Shown piece after piece: positions 34,380 to 46,928 of a stretch of DNA of 64,000 bases (position 1 is its first letter; every line of letters starts with the position of its first letter). A program made the position numbers and the translations under genes. The notes beneath the pieces are model-generated. The model was not told where the DNA came from, searched no databases, and saw only the letters and a list, made by a program, of their open reading frames with translations. This DNA comes from Iris pallida (Eukaryota; Streptophyta; Magnoliopsida; Asparagales; Iridaceae): the NCBI GenBank assembly GCA_029216955.1, contig JANAVB010015600.1, positions 23,411,038 to 23,475,037 of the forward strand, in the 5' to 3' direction.

Positions 34380-37300
34380 AAGTAAGTGGATTCTCGATAG
34401 TGGATGCTCGCGACATATGACGGGAGACGCAAATCTTTTTGCATCACTATCGATGAAGAGAGAAGGATACGTATCCTTCGGTAACAATCTCAAAGGGCAC
34501 ATTATAGGTAATGGTATCATTGGTCATCCTCCTTCTCCTGTAATAAAGGATGTCTGCCTAGTGACCGAGTTAAAGCATAACCTGCTCAGCATTAGTCATC
34601 TTGTTGATCATGGATATGATATTAACTTTGGACAAAACAGTTGCTACATCTATGATAGGTCAACAGGAGACATTACTTTTGAAGGGAAAAGAGAGGACAA
34701 CATCTACATTTTCTATCTTTCTATAAATACTAACAATGCAGGTAGATGTCTATATGCCCACAAAGACGAACGACTACTTTGGCACCAGCGTCTTGGTCAT
34801 GCCAACATGGATGCTATATCCAGGCTTTCTACCAAGAAGCTAGTGAGAGGATTGCCTGACATCACATTCAAAAAGGACACGGTATGTGCCGAATGTGAAC
34901 TGAACAAGGCAACTAAATCCTCATTTCATTCTATCAACTCTGTAAGTACTACTAGACCCTTGCAACTACTTCATATGGATTTATTTGGTCCTAGTAGAAT
35001 AGCTAGCCTTGGAGGCAAACTTTATGCATTTGTTATTGTTGATGATTTTTCGAGATTTACATGGGTTTTCTTTCTCGCTAATAAGAGCGATGCTATTTCT
35101 GCTTTCAAAATTTTTGTAAAGAAAGTTTAAAACGAAAAAGGCTACATGATTACTCGAATTCGAAGTGATCATGGAGGCGAATTCGTAAATTATGATTTTG
35201 AAAGTTTTTGTAATGCAAATGGTTTTGATCATGAATTCTCTTATCCTAGAACTCCTCAACAAAATGGTGTTGTGGAGCGGAAGAATAGGACTCTTGGCGA
35301 TATGGCTAAAGTCATGTTGAATAAATTTTCTCTTCCGAAATATTTTTGGGCAGAGGCTGTAAGTACAGCATGCCACATTTTAAATAGGGTACTTATTCGT
35401 CCCATTACGAAGAAAACACCCTATGAGCTTTGGTTTGGGAGAACCCCCAATGTTTCTTATTTTAAAGTTTTTGGTTGCAGATGTTTTATCCTTAACACCA
35501 AAGACAACTTAGGCAAATTTGATGCCAAAGCTGACGATGGTATCTTTCTTGGTTATGCCGCCAAGAGTAAGGGATATAGAGTTTTCAATAAACGCTCACT
35601 TATTGTGGAAGAGTCAACAAATGTGACTTTTGATGAAGACAACAGTGCAGCAAGTACTCTTGATGATGACGTTGAGCCATCAACTTCTACTCCAATGAAT
35701 ACTTCAACCGAAACTAATTCTCTGGAGAGTTTGCCTAAGAAATTCTCTTTCAAACCTTCTCATCCAGAAAATTTAGTTATAGGAGAAGTTTCAAGTGGAG
35801 TAACTACTAGATCATCACTAAGAGACTCCGTTGCTAGCACTGCCTTCATTTCACAAGTAGAGCCTAAAAATATTTCTGAAGCTTTTAATGATGAATTTTG
35901 GATTTCTGCTATGCAAGAAGAACTCAACCAATTCGAGAGAAGCCAAGTATGAGAACTCGTTCCTAGACCGGTTAATCACTCGATAATTGGTACTAAATGG
36001 GTTTTTAGAAACAAAGTAAATGAAGATGGTTCAGTCACACGTAACAAAGCTCGTCTAGTAGCTCAAGGATACAACCAAGAGGAAGGTATCGACTACGATG
36101 AGACGTATGCTCCTGTTGCTAGACTAGAATCCATTCGGATGCTTTGTGCTTTTGCTAATTTTCAAAACTTTAAATTATTTCAAATGGATGTGAAAAGTGC
36201 TTTCCTGAATGGTTTTATTAAGGAGGAAGTTTATGTGAAACAACCTCCTGGCTTTGAAAATCACAAATTTCCCGACCACGTGTTCAAGCTAAAGAAAGCA
36301 CTTTATGGCCTCAAACAAGCCCCCAGAGCTTGGTATGAAAGGCTAAGTAGCTTCTTACTTGAGAAAGGTTTTTCAAAAGGGAAAATTGACACTACACTGT
36401 TTATAAAATCTTTCAAAGACACTATTTTATTAATTCAGATTTATGTTGATGATATTATTTTTGGATCTACTGATGAAATTCTTTGTCAAGAATTTGCCAA
36501 GTGTATGCAGACGGAATTTGAGATGAGCATGATGGGAGAGCTCAACTACTTTCTTGGTCTACAAGTAAAACAACTGGCAAATGGAACTTTCATCTGTCAA
36601 TCGAAGTATACCAAAGACATGCTGAAGAACTTCGATCTTGACAACATCAAACCAATCAGCACTCCAATGGCTACTTCAACCAAACTCGAACCAGATGAGA
36701 GCGGCAAACCCGTTGATCAACGTAAGTATCGAGGTATGATAGGCAGCTTACTTTATTTAACTGCTAGTCGCCCCGATATCATGTTTAGTGTTTGCCTATG
36801 TGCTAGATATCAGGCAAATCCTAAGGAATCTCACATGACCGCGGTTAAGCGTATCTTTCGATACCTTAAGGGTACGGTTACAGTGGGCCTATGGTATCCC
36901 AAGTCAACATCATTTGACCTCATCGGTTACTCTGATGCTGACTTTACTGGATGCAAGGTCGACCGTAAAAGTACGAGCGGCACGTGTCATTTATTAGGAA
37001 AGGCTTTAGTCTCATGGTTTAGCAAGAAGCAGAACTCTGTCGCACTATCCACAACAGAAGCTGAATACATAGCAGCTGGGCGTTGTTGTGCACAAATTCT
37101 GTGGATGAAGCAAACCCTTGAAGACTATAAGTTATCTTTCATGCATATTCCTATATTCTGTGACAATACCAGTGCCATCAATTTGACTAAGAACCCTGTC
37201 TGTCACTCACGCACTAAACACATTGAGATTAGACACCACTTTTTGCGTGATCATCTGCAAAATGGCACGATTAACTTAGAATTCATTGACACTGATCATC

Positions 37301-37395
37301 AGCTAGCAGATTTCTTTACTAAGCCATTATCCGAAGAGCGCTTCAATTTTCTTTGTCGTGAACTCGGAAATTTGGATGAAGCAGTTATAAGTTGA
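34357..37395 (+). pseudogene. copia pol: PR-integrase-RT-RNase H (two in-frame stops)
   Basis: One frame, +1 relative to gag, with the copia order. Protease: WILDSGCSRHMTGD near 34390. Integrase: H-H-C-C zinc region from WHQRLGHANM to CAECELNK (about 34780-34910), then LLHMDLFGP, RIRSDHGGEF and PQQNGVVERKNRTL, giving [35 protein letters not shown] and the catalytic [10 protein letters not shown] near 36445. RNase [27 protein letters not shown] and [11 protein letters not shown]. It ends [12 protein letters not shown] and [10 protein letters not shown]. Stops: TAA at 35128 and TGA at 35950. Otherwise the frame is intact, so the copy is only lightly decayed. Confidence 0.93.
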
Positions 37396-38144
37396 GACTT
37401 ACTTGCGTAAATATCGAGTATATTTTGATTCTTTTATGACGAATTTATTATGGGTACAAGCCGAAAGGGTCCTTCTGACAAAAAGGCGTAAAAGCCTAAG
37501 CGACACGGTGCACTAGTCCTCAGGACTACCGCTAGCTGGGATCCGGCCCCTGCAGCTAACCCATGGCAAATTTTAAATACTGAATTACAATATATTTCCT
37601 TGTTTATTATATGGTTTGTTCCGATTTATTATTGCCTAATTGATTTTTTCTAAAGTTCATTCTGACCTTTGTGTACCTCTCTATGTACTTCATTGTTTTC
37701 ATCAAACTTTTATCCTCAAAATCTCTTTTGTTCAACACTTAATCAATTTCTCTATCTTTTCAGCCTGCTTTTAGTTCTGGACCACTGATCCAGAACTCGG
37801 GCCGAACTCTGCCCCTAACAGAGTTCGGGCCGAGTTCGGTCCCTAAGTTCCAGCGTCGGGATCTGGCTCTGCCGTTGGATCAATTTAGATCCTATGGTCC
37901 ATATTTCATCCGACCAAAGACAAACCCCTATTTTATTTCGGGATTCCCTCTCTCTCCTTCACTATTGCCACCTTCCTCACCTCTCCAAACTCTTTCCTTC
38001 AAACCCTAACCCTAGTTTTTGATCTAGAGTGCTCCATTGCTCCTCAAAATCAAGAAAAAAGGATTTCTCATCATTCTCTTCCATTGTTTATTAATTATTT
38101 GAGGTATCATTCTTGTCTTCTATACTTCACTCTGTCAAGTTTTT
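37396..38144 (+). other. intergenic region before third ORF, with palindromes
   Basis: About 750 bp without an ORF. Near 37792-37839 are two palindromic blocks with the same AGAGTTCGGGCCGA core as in the LTR U3. They are followed about 80-200 bp on by a pyrimidine-rich leader-like stretch (CCCTCTCTCTCC) and AAACCCTAACCCTAG before the ORF. This looks like a second, LTR-like promoter/leader for the third ORF (inferred). Confidence 0.5.
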
Positions 38145-39401
38145 ATGGCTCCTCGCTTGTTCAATCGTGGAAAGAGGATTCGAACTGAGAGTGTTTCCTC
38201 TTCGGATACTCCTCCGACGAATGAACAAATCATTGAACAACTTCAACCACCTCATCCGTTGTTCAACCCACCTCATCCTCAAAACCCTTCTACCTATGAC
38301 AACCGATTATTTGTTTCACTAGATGCCTCAAACAACTGGTTTAGTGACTATCGGAATCGTCAGGTATTCGCAGGACATCCTATTAATTTTTCTATCTTCT
38401 CTCAATATGATTCTTTATTTCATGACCTCTGCTTTGATGAGCTTGTCACTACCACTTCTGCTATCTATCATCATGCTATCCAAATGTTCTACTGCAACAT
38501 GACCTTTGATGATCTCCATATTTATTCACGAGTTGCAGGTATCAATATATCTTTTGATGACTTTGACTTAGCCGAATATCTTGATCTTCAAGAGCCCAAT
38601 TCTTGGGAAAAGCTAGTTGACGCTCGCTCGTTCCGTTTTCCCGACGGAATTTCCCTTGAGAGCTTCAAGGACGATTTGTGTACTCCATACACACGTCCTC
38701 GCAAGCTCACGGCTAAATATCTCAACCCATATTTTTCTGATCTTCATTGGATTATTTCTAACACCATTCTACCCAAAACAGGTTCCCATGATGACATCAC
38801 TTATCTTGAGATATCTGCTCTTTATCATCTTCACTTTGGACTTTCTTTCAATCTTCTACGTACAATGATGGACTGGATGATTCACTGTAGGAAGAAACCA
38901 CGAGCTCTGGTTTATCCTTGGTACCTTCCTATGATCTTTCGTGCATTTAACATACCACTTGATATCTGTCCATTCTTGCCTGCTCCTGCTTTCCTGTCCA
39001 AGGCATGACATACTCAGGCAGTTGTCGCCTCTCCTGAGGCTTCTGAGCATTCTGATGATGCGGAGTCTAACTCCCCTTCTTTCCGTCAGGATGCACCACC
39101 TCCACCTGCCACTCTTGAATCCATCCAGACCATGCTCCGGGATCGTTTCTACTTAGAAGCTGATCGGTGGGCTCAGATGGACTACCGCACTACCCTGCAG
39201 ATGAGTGCACTCTGCAACTCGCTGCATGATATTCGGTACTCCATGTCCCATCATCCTACTATGGCCATTCCCATGCAGCGGGATCCCGATCGTGAGGGTT
39301 ATCGCATTGATGATCCATGGGTCATGCGTTACCTGGATCCGGGTGCTGCTCTTGTGGATCCCAGACGTTCCAACTCTCCTGGACCTTCTCGTGCTCCGTG
39401 A
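38145..39401 (+). pseudogene. third ORF of Sirevirus-like element (env-position protein)
   Basis: About 418 codons in the place where Sireviruses carry an extra (env-like) ORF. The ATG gives MAPRLFNRGKRIRTES, a basic, Ser/Pro-rich start. The middle part, about residues 100-150 (an IQMFYCNMTFDD block, then RVAGINISFDDFDLAEYL), recalls the putative plant transposon protein family often found in plant repeats; I am not certain of that. I see no signal peptide and no clear membrane span, so an envelope role is not supported. An in-frame TGA at 39006-39008 precedes a further 130 codons rich in Pro/Asp/Arg in the same frame. Function unknown. Confidence 0.6.
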
Positions 39402-40005
39402 TGGAGATTGGCTACTAGTTGCTGCTGCTGCTGATGATGACATTAGTTGATGCATTTTTATTTCTAGTTAGTTTCAGTTTTATGTACTTGGATGTTTTTA
39501 AACTCTGGTTATGTGTTTGACATTTGGTTATGACACTTTATGCTAGTACTTCTTTTGATTATTTCTATATTGTTTCTTCTCTGCTTGGTGTGGTTGTATT
39601 ACTATAATTATCTTCTGCAGTTTCTCTATTATTCATTCATCTGCAGTCTATATTGCTAACTGCCAAAAGGGGGAGAACTATGTATATTCTGGCTGGATAT
39701 ATATGTCTGGATATATTTTCTTGGTATTGGTATCATATCCTATCTTTTGGGTATTGGTATCATATCCTATCTTTTGGTATATCTGTGCTTGTTTGTGCTT
39801 TTTGGGAGATATTATACAAGTTTCATGCACTATTTCCGGGGGAGCTATTGCTTTTAGCTCAGCACCGTTCACTGATTACGGGGGAGCTATTACATTCTAG
39901 CTCGGCATCGAGTATGGGGGAGCTTTGTTGCTATAATCAACTGTGTCCAGGTATGAATGTTGAATATACATATATTATTTTGTCAATTATCAATATGGGG
40001 GAGAT
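39402..40005 (+). other. 3' untranslated region with five polypurine motifs
   Basis: No ORF of interest. GGGGGAG occurs at about 39669, 39838, 39880, 39916 and 39997; the last, TATGGGGGAGAT, abuts the 3' LTR and is the polypurine tract that primes plus-strand synthesis. Repeated upstream tracts are a known Sirevirus trait. The middle three share GGGGGAGCT followed by T-rich sequence with TTTAGCTC or TTCTAGCTC after two of them, i.e. they are part of a small tandem repeat. Confidence 0.8.
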
Positions 40006-40951
40006 TGTTGACACAAAGTCACAGTCAACCAAATATTGACTACATTGACTAAATAATATCTGTATTAATTCAATACGACACACGACGTCTGCATTCCGTT
40101 CAAGACAGACGACAGCTCAGTCTCCGGTTCTCAGTGTGTTTTCGAGTCTGTATTTTATATTTTCATTGAGTCTAGACTTGTGTACTCTGAGTCATGCTGA
40201 GCTCTTGGAACTTAGTCTATAACCTACCCAAAATCCCAAGCTCCACTGAACCAAAAACTGCCCACTGGTCCCCTTAGAACCACTCTGTGCTCTGGAGACA
40301 GAGTTCGGGCCGAACTCTGCCTCCACACAGAGTTCGGACCGAACTCTGTCCCCTAGAAATTAGGAACCCTAATTTTAGGGATAGCTGGTTGCTAGTTGTC
40401 CAACGGCCAAATTTTTGAATTTTCCTACCCGCATTCTGGCCGAATTCTGCCTATAAAAATACTATAAATAGGGCATGAATTCTCTCATTCCAATCCATCC
40501 AATCTTCTTTTCTCTTCTCTCTTACAAGCTCAAGAAAGCCATACCCTTCCCATTTACTAGCCACAAGCCTCCTAAGTCTCGAGTTCTCAGCATCTCTCAG
40601 TTAGGATTCTTGTGCAAGAGTCGAAGAAGTCGCTTGGACAATTCCAAGCAAATCGCCACTGCGATCCTCTGTTAGAAGTTGATGTGCTCTTCTGAAGTAA
40701 AGGCACGGGTTGTAAACTACTATTTCACAAATAGTGGATTTAATCCTGAGCTAGAGTTCTCAGGCCTGGACTAGTCCTCCACGAGGGAAACCAGGTTAAA
40801 ATCGCTGTGTTTGCGTATGCTCTTCTACTCTTCATTTATTTTCCGCACTTTACTCTGATTATTTATTTTTGGTGAAAGAGTTATTTTTAATTGGCTATTT
40901 TTCTATATAAACTCTATTCACCCCCCTCTAGAGTTGCCAAACTGTTCTTCA
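40006..40951 (+). repeat. 3' LTR of Sirevirus-like element (946 bp)
   Basis: Same length as the 5' LTR. Palindromes lie at 40299-40319 and 40328-40348 and the TATA box at 40463. It ends GTTCTTCA next to CAACC. Confidence 0.95.
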
Positions 40952-43030
40952 CAACCTTCCCAAGGGAGTTGTGGAGTAGAGTCTAAGGAGCCCTGCTACC
41001 ACATCTAAAGCCTTACACTGTTATACATATAATAATAGGTTAACTAGATAGATGAAATGTGTATAGATGATACAGCTCCAAGTTTTCCTTGTCCATACAG
41101 GTAACAGTGAAGGCAAACCCAGTGTTAGATGGGTCCTAGACAAATTATCATTATTAACAGTAGGGTAGATGTAGGACTGTGGGCTCGAGTACAAGGAAGC
41201 CATGGGTGTACCAGTTAAGTAAACAAAAGGGGGTGAGAGACTGGAACCTGTGCAGACTAATGAAGAAGACTAGGATAAAGCCCAGGAACCCAGTGATAAG
41301 AGTACACATAGTGCAGGACATATACAAGACAATAGAGGATTACCCCATCTCTAGAGCACCTATGTGTGTACGTTCCCATTGCCACCCTATATACAAATAG
41401 TTATAGGTACCTGACAGTGGCCAGAGGGTGTATCCTAACATAGCTTCTAACGAGCACCTGACCTGCCCTATTAGGAAGACAGTTGCCAGGTAATCAAGGT
41501 CACAGGATATGTACTATGTACTGCCATATGAATCCTGTAATGTAGTGTACATGTAAGCAATGTATTGAATAGGTAGATGAAAGGTGTATAGATGGGTACA
41601 GTTACACCATGCCTTACATTGATGACTGTAAATAAAAAGATGACATCGAGTTCAGGTAGTACAGATTATCAGAGTATTTGGGCACTACTGTTTCCTAAGA
41701 AGAATACAAATATAGATATAGTATACATATAGGTGATGGCTTTGACATGAATAAGGGTAAGTATACCTATAGGTTAAATTAGGAGGCTGCTAAGAAGAGA
41801 AACCACCCAAGCTATGTAAGGGCTTCTTGGAAGTGTAGGGGTAATTAGTAATAATTCCCAATATAGTTTTACTTTGTTAGCTTATATGTTGATTAGTTTT
41901 AATTCACAAAACAGGTTACTTGGACTCCAACTTTTCACTTGGTCATTACTCGCAGCTCAGGACGACCGGCAAGTGCATATGCTGATTGTAACCGTCTTTT
42001 GATAGTCTCTTTACATGTTTCACGTATGTCTTGCTGCTTGTTGACACGATCGTCACACGATTGCTAGTTTCATGAAATTATAGTACATTTGACTGTCCTT
42101 TACATATTTTTCTCTCTGCGGTTGATTTCATAAGTATTAGCTGGGCGGGGAAATATTTTAGTAGATATATGGACTTCCCATTCTATTCCCATGATATCTA
42201 TTCGTGAACAATAGCATCTGCACACGACACGTGTAGATGCCGGATTTACCCCTTAGTCGTTCATACATCGAACATAATATTTTAACTCACGTAGATAGTT
42301 TTATTTCAGTCACTCCTTTTTGCTTTGTCACTTACCATGTCATCATGATCTATATATTCGCTTTCTAGTAGATATTTCTTATTGATAGAGTTTACTTGTC
42401 TTTTCTATTGCACCATGATGCTAGTTACTTCCTAGTTTCATTCTCATATGTGGTATACATGCTTATAATTTCTGTTGGAGCTCGGATAGTGGTCGTATGT
42501 GTACTTGTTCCATTCCTGACTGGAAAGCCAACATTTTAGGTGATGAGTTAGAGGAGTTCTGCTTCACTTACTACGAGCAGACGGTGGACCCTGATTTGAG
42601 TATGCATGAGGACTTGGATGCGGGACTACCCTCCGCAGGAGACTATTAGCTAGACAGCATTTTATAGAGCATGTGTTGCTCACAGAAACACTTTGATTGT
42701 ACTTTATTTTGTGGATTATGGGAGTTGAGTATTGGATATCCTTTTGTACCTTTTTATTACATTGAGATCATTTCTTCTATCATATTTGGTCTCTATACTT
42801 GGTGATCTTATTTAGTTATCAGCTTGTTCCTTTCACCATAGATATTGTGTTTACAATTTCCTGTTGAGTTTGATATGCAAACTTGATCTTTTGTGGAAAT
42901 CAATAAACTGCGTGGTTGTGTTTGATAAATTGTGGAGATGACTAGACAGCATTCTACTGCCACACTGCGGTGTAGGCTGGACGTACCCACGACTCACGCC
43001 CAAATACTGGGTGCGGGTCGTGACAATCAT

Positions 43031-43110
43031 GAATACCCAAACATCCAACATACAAATTTTTCTCTCATCTCTACTCAAAAATATCTCTCTTCCTCTCTCA
43101 ACATACAATT
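43031..43110. other. right flank of element L
   Basis: Eighty bases of pyrimidine-rich, AT-rich DNA between the L target duplication and a truncated CD-type 3' end. It should have been contiguous with 7662-8098 before L inserted. Confidence 0.45.
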
Positions 43111-43212
43111 TTTTTTTGAAAAGTTTTTGAATGAGATTGTTTTCTGCATGTGTTTCCTGCGATTGCTTTGTTTTAATTTCGAGGACGAAATTTTTTTTAA
43201 GGTGGATAGATT
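43111..43212 (+). mobile_element. truncated 3' end of a CD-family internal region
   Basis: About 100 bp matching 49858-49961, including the hairpin motif (43175-43192) and TTTAAGGTGGATAGAT before LTR C. Internal sequence lying upstream of this LTR shows that LTR C once served as the 3' LTR of another copy, most of which is gone. Confidence 0.75.
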
Positions 43213-46200
43213 TGTCACCCCCAGTTTTCAGAAACAGGGTTATTTTTGTCATTTTACATTTTTGAATATTTTTAAAATTTATTTTATTATTTATGATATT
43301 ATTTTGGGGTTGAAATTTATTTTATTATTTATGATATTGTTTTGGGGTTATTTGAGTCGGGTTCGAATTTCAACTCAATCCGACTTGAAACGGGGACCCG
43401 GGGGTAGTTTGACTCTAGTGGGATCCACACACTAGTTAGGCATGGCCTACATGATATTAATTTTAGTCCACATAATAGAAATATTTTAGTTAGAGGTTAG
43501 ACTAATTATTATGGATAAGGTTAGTGTGATTAGAGACTTTAGAATGACTAATTTAGTCCCAACCAATTAGCCCTTTCCTAATACTCATAGAATAGGTTAG
43601 TGGGGGCATTTTGGACCTTACCATAATAGGACATATAGCCCCATATGGCCAGCCACTTTGGGAGAGGATAGGCTCAAGTTTATTTCATTATTCTCATCCA
43701 CACTCTCTCTCTTGTTCTTCCCCAAATTCCTAGAGAGTAATCCCTAGCAATTTCTCCACCAAATCCTTCCATTTCGCCACCAAATCTTCTTCTTTCCTTC
43801 TCCATTGTAGCCAAGGAGGAAGCTACCCAAGTTTGGGAGGATTCGGAGCTCGTTCGTGTCCTTTTGGAATCTCTACGTGTCGGTGTCGCTCCGGGAAGGC
43901 TTTTCTTCGATTCGATCTACCGGGAGGTATAAATCTCTTCTCCTTTTCATTTTCTTATGCATATAGGTCTATTTTGAACCCATAGGAATGACCCCCATGG
44001 TTGTATCTCTATTTGTGTCCATTTCGTGTCCATTTGGAGGTCATAGGAGTGTCCTTTGTGTTGTGGTTGTGTCCATGTGGGAAAACCCCAAATTTGGACA
44101 CACTGTGTTGTTGTTATGTATGAATGAATTATTACATGTTTAATCTCATATTTTTGTATTGGAGATGTGTTCTATAGTGTCTCATATATATATATTAGTG
44201 TAGAGAGTGAGTTCTCGATATATTATGTTATATACTTGTGTTCTTTTGTCTCAAACTACCCAAATCCGTCATGATTTTTATCCACGTTTTTAATTTCAGC
44301 CCTAACTTAGAAATATCATAACTTCTAGCTCAAAGATCGGTTTAATCTCCTATTTTTTTTAAAAGAAGCGTATTGAAGTTAGCTTTCCAAAAACATATAT
44401 TAATAGGCCTAATTCCTTCTGTAACTTTCTGGAGAATTATTTGAGTGTCAGCTATACGAAAGACAAACGTGTTCTCGGTGTTTTTGCGATTCCGGGAGTT
44501 TTCGGAAACGAAAACGCGATCCGTTTGAAGTTTCGGAAAGCTAACACATAGATCTATAACATACTTTAATCCTAGATTTTAATTCATGCTGAGATGGTAC
44601 AGTATTGATTATTAGTATGAGTTACTATTCGGCATATGCATTTTGTACACCCTTGTGTGTAATATAATGTTCTATTTGATTTTAATGCATGTTAATATAT
44701 ATATATATTATGTAATTAAATAGAGAATGCAAGCATGAGTAAATGTTTAAATAAATGATGTATGAGGTATAAGTATCCTATCTAATGTAAGCATATATAA
44801 GTATGGCTTGTAATGAATATGTAGGTTCTATAGTATGTAATGTATGGTGCATATAGTAGTGCAAGAGAATAAATGAATGATGAATGAATGTAGGCATGAA
44901 TGTAATGTAATAATAGATATAATGTATGCAATATACAAGTTAATGAGATGTAATGTTCTATGTTAACACAAATCCTATATTACCTCATGTACCCCTTACA
45001 CTATGTAGACACTATCACACTTGACACTTTGTTCACTTACACTTTGACACTCTTTGATATGTATACACAATGTATGCCCATTTAACCCTCACTTGCCCCT
45101 TTGCCATGTTCACATATACACACATAGCCTCTTAAATAAGTATTTATGAATACAGTTAACTTAGCTATGTATGTATATTATATATGTTAGCATATTGTGT
45201 TGTAATATATAAGTTTATATAACTATTTGAAATACCATGATTATAGACCTAATGTTGAATACCAATATATGCATGTGTATATATGTGTAGACATATATAG
45301 TTTAAAGTAATAGATTACCTAGTGTATATCCAATGTGAATTCTTGCATATTTGAGTATTGAATAATTGTATGCTATATAGAGTTGGGTGTATGTTGGCTT
45401 GTATAGCCTTGTATTGATGTGTGCTTGCTAGGATAGTCTTGGTTAGGCCTAGGAAGACTTGCTGGGTTAGAACATGACCTAATTTGACCTAGTTTGACTA
45501 GTGCAGTTGACCAGAGTTGACCAAGGGTTGACTTTGGCCTAGTTTGACCTAGATTCATATAGAATACATTGTAGTGCTTTATATTACCCTTCTGGACATA
45601 TTGTGACTTGTGCTGTTCTAATTAGGAGCCAGACACCTCTCCTTGGACAGTATCTTTACCTTAGACATTCAGATATCAGGCGAGTACATTCTCTGATCAT
45701 TTCATATCCAGCTTAGAATTATATTCCTGCTTTAGATTACTATACTTGATGCTGTCACGACATTATCACGGATTAGTACTATACGGATCTCTTTATGCGA
45801 TGTTATCCCCCTCGGGAGCATCGGGTACATTATGTCATGTGTGTTTCACTTTCATCATGTACTCCTGTGCTTTCACCATACATGTACACTCTTGTAAATC
45901 ATGTACTCTCATGTTCACAGAGCCTTCATGTATACTATCATGTGTACCCTTTTAAGGGTCCCATGTGATATCATGTACAATAACATAACCTGCTTAGATC
46001 CTTGTGTACTGATTGGGGAAAACAGGGGAGTGCTAGTAGTCATGTGAACAATTCTTTAGTAGTGTAGATCATGTACAACTCTTTAGTGTAGATCATGTAC
46101 AAATCTGTTCCGTTCACATGTGCTATCCTGTACTCTACATCACTAGCCACTGTTAGTTCTCTATTTATAGTAGATATTTCTATTACTGTTCTCTCTCTGT

Positions 46201-46703
46201 TTACATACTGTATTTCTTCAGATCTTGTATCTTACTTTACTGCATGATTATATTTTCTAACCTGCTATGAACTGTTGAGATGTAGTGTGCTCACTCCTGT
46301 CTTGACTGGATCTGTTGATAAATTTTACAGATAGCCTGGGATTGTCTGCTAGCCTAGAGGAGACACAGTAGAGGTTGTTTAGATAGTTATTTCATTTTGT
46401 CTGGAGTTGTATTTACTTGTGGATTACTGTATTTGAGTTTTGAGATGTATTTCTGGGATTATGTATCTTAGACACTTAGACTTCTATCTCCTGTATCTCT
46501 TTTGGATTTCATGTTCATCTATCTTTATCATTCTACCTTAGATTGTGATTGAGTTGTACCTCTGTGTTGGCCTCCTTATGGAGAGTATTCATATTATGCT
46601 AGTTATAGTTCATGACCTAGAACAGCGTTCTACCGTCGATACTGCGGTGTAGGCTGGGCATTGTTACGTACTCGTACCCTCACGGTGGGTGCGGGTCATG
46701 ACA
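43213..46703 (+). repeat. LTR C of element CD (3491 bp)
   Basis: TGTCACCCCCAG to GGGTCATGACA. Its first 130 bp, with a 37-bp tandem duplication around 43285-43345, differ from AB. After ATTTGAGTCGGGTTCGAATT it runs parallel to AB. A pyrimidine-rich leader near 43690-43930 ends ACCGGGAG followed by GTATAAATC, a donor-like junction. Confidence 0.9.
45483..45550 (+). promoter_or_regulatory. W-box cluster in LTR C
   Basis: Six TTGAC[C/T] cores in under 70 bp, same arrangement as in both AB LTRs. Confidence 0.5.
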
Positions 46704-46928
46704 CATTTTTAGTGGTGGCCCATACAGGTCGAGTTTATGTAGTGGTATTCGAACTAGAGTACCACTACAGCCTGCAGTAGGAATATGATATATTTTGAAG
46801 GTACTCAATCACGGTTAGAATTCCTTGAGAGATTCCTGGGACGACCTTTGAGAATTTTATTTTAACTTCGATTTGAAATCTATTTTTCCCTGATTTGATT
46901 TACCTTTACTTCCTGTTATGGAACTTGA

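Larger units (their letters stand above)
31258..40951 (+). mobile_element. Sirevirus-like copia element with third ORF
   Basis: A 9.7 kb element with two 946-bp LTRs (TGTTGACAC...GTTCTTCA) and CAACC target duplications (31253-31257 and 40952-40956); the empty site is visible in the L 5' LTR near 21545. It has a tRNA-iMet primer site, a long gag, pol in the copia order (PR-IN-RT-RH) and an extra ORF after pol. It also has repeated GGGGGAG polypurine motifs and paired palindromes in U3. Large gag, extra 3' ORF, multiple polypurine tracts and U3 palindromes are all traits known for Sireviruses (SIRE/Maximus). The LTRs differ at roughly a dozen positions by eye, so it is fairly young, but gag, pol and ORF3 each carry stops. 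Confidence 0.93.
8104..43025 (+). mobile_element. gypsy element L (chromovirus) with 4.7 kb LTRs, carrying two nested elements
   Basis: LTR retrotransposon bounded by TGTAAGCCC and GGGTCGTGACA at both LTRs and by ATCAT target duplications (8099-8103 and 43026-43030). The 5' LTR is 8104-23628 with insert AB at 9487-20304; the internal region is 23629-28627; the 3' LTR is 28628-43025 with the Sirevirus-like insert at 31258-40951. Without inserts each LTR is about 4.70 kb and the internal region 5.0 kb, so the native element is about 14.4 kb. The pol order PR-RT-RH-IN-chromodomain and the sequence style place it with Tekay/Del-type chromoviruses. Gag and pol carry stops and a frameshift, so it is no longer autonomous. 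Confidence 0.93.
28628..43025 (+). repeat. 3' LTR of element L (interrupted)
   Basis: Two pieces, 28628-31257 and 40952-43025, net about 4.70 kb, matching the 5' LTR throughout. It ends GGGTGCGGGTCGTGACA next to the ATCAT duplication. It is split by the Sirevirus-like copia element. Confidence 0.92.
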
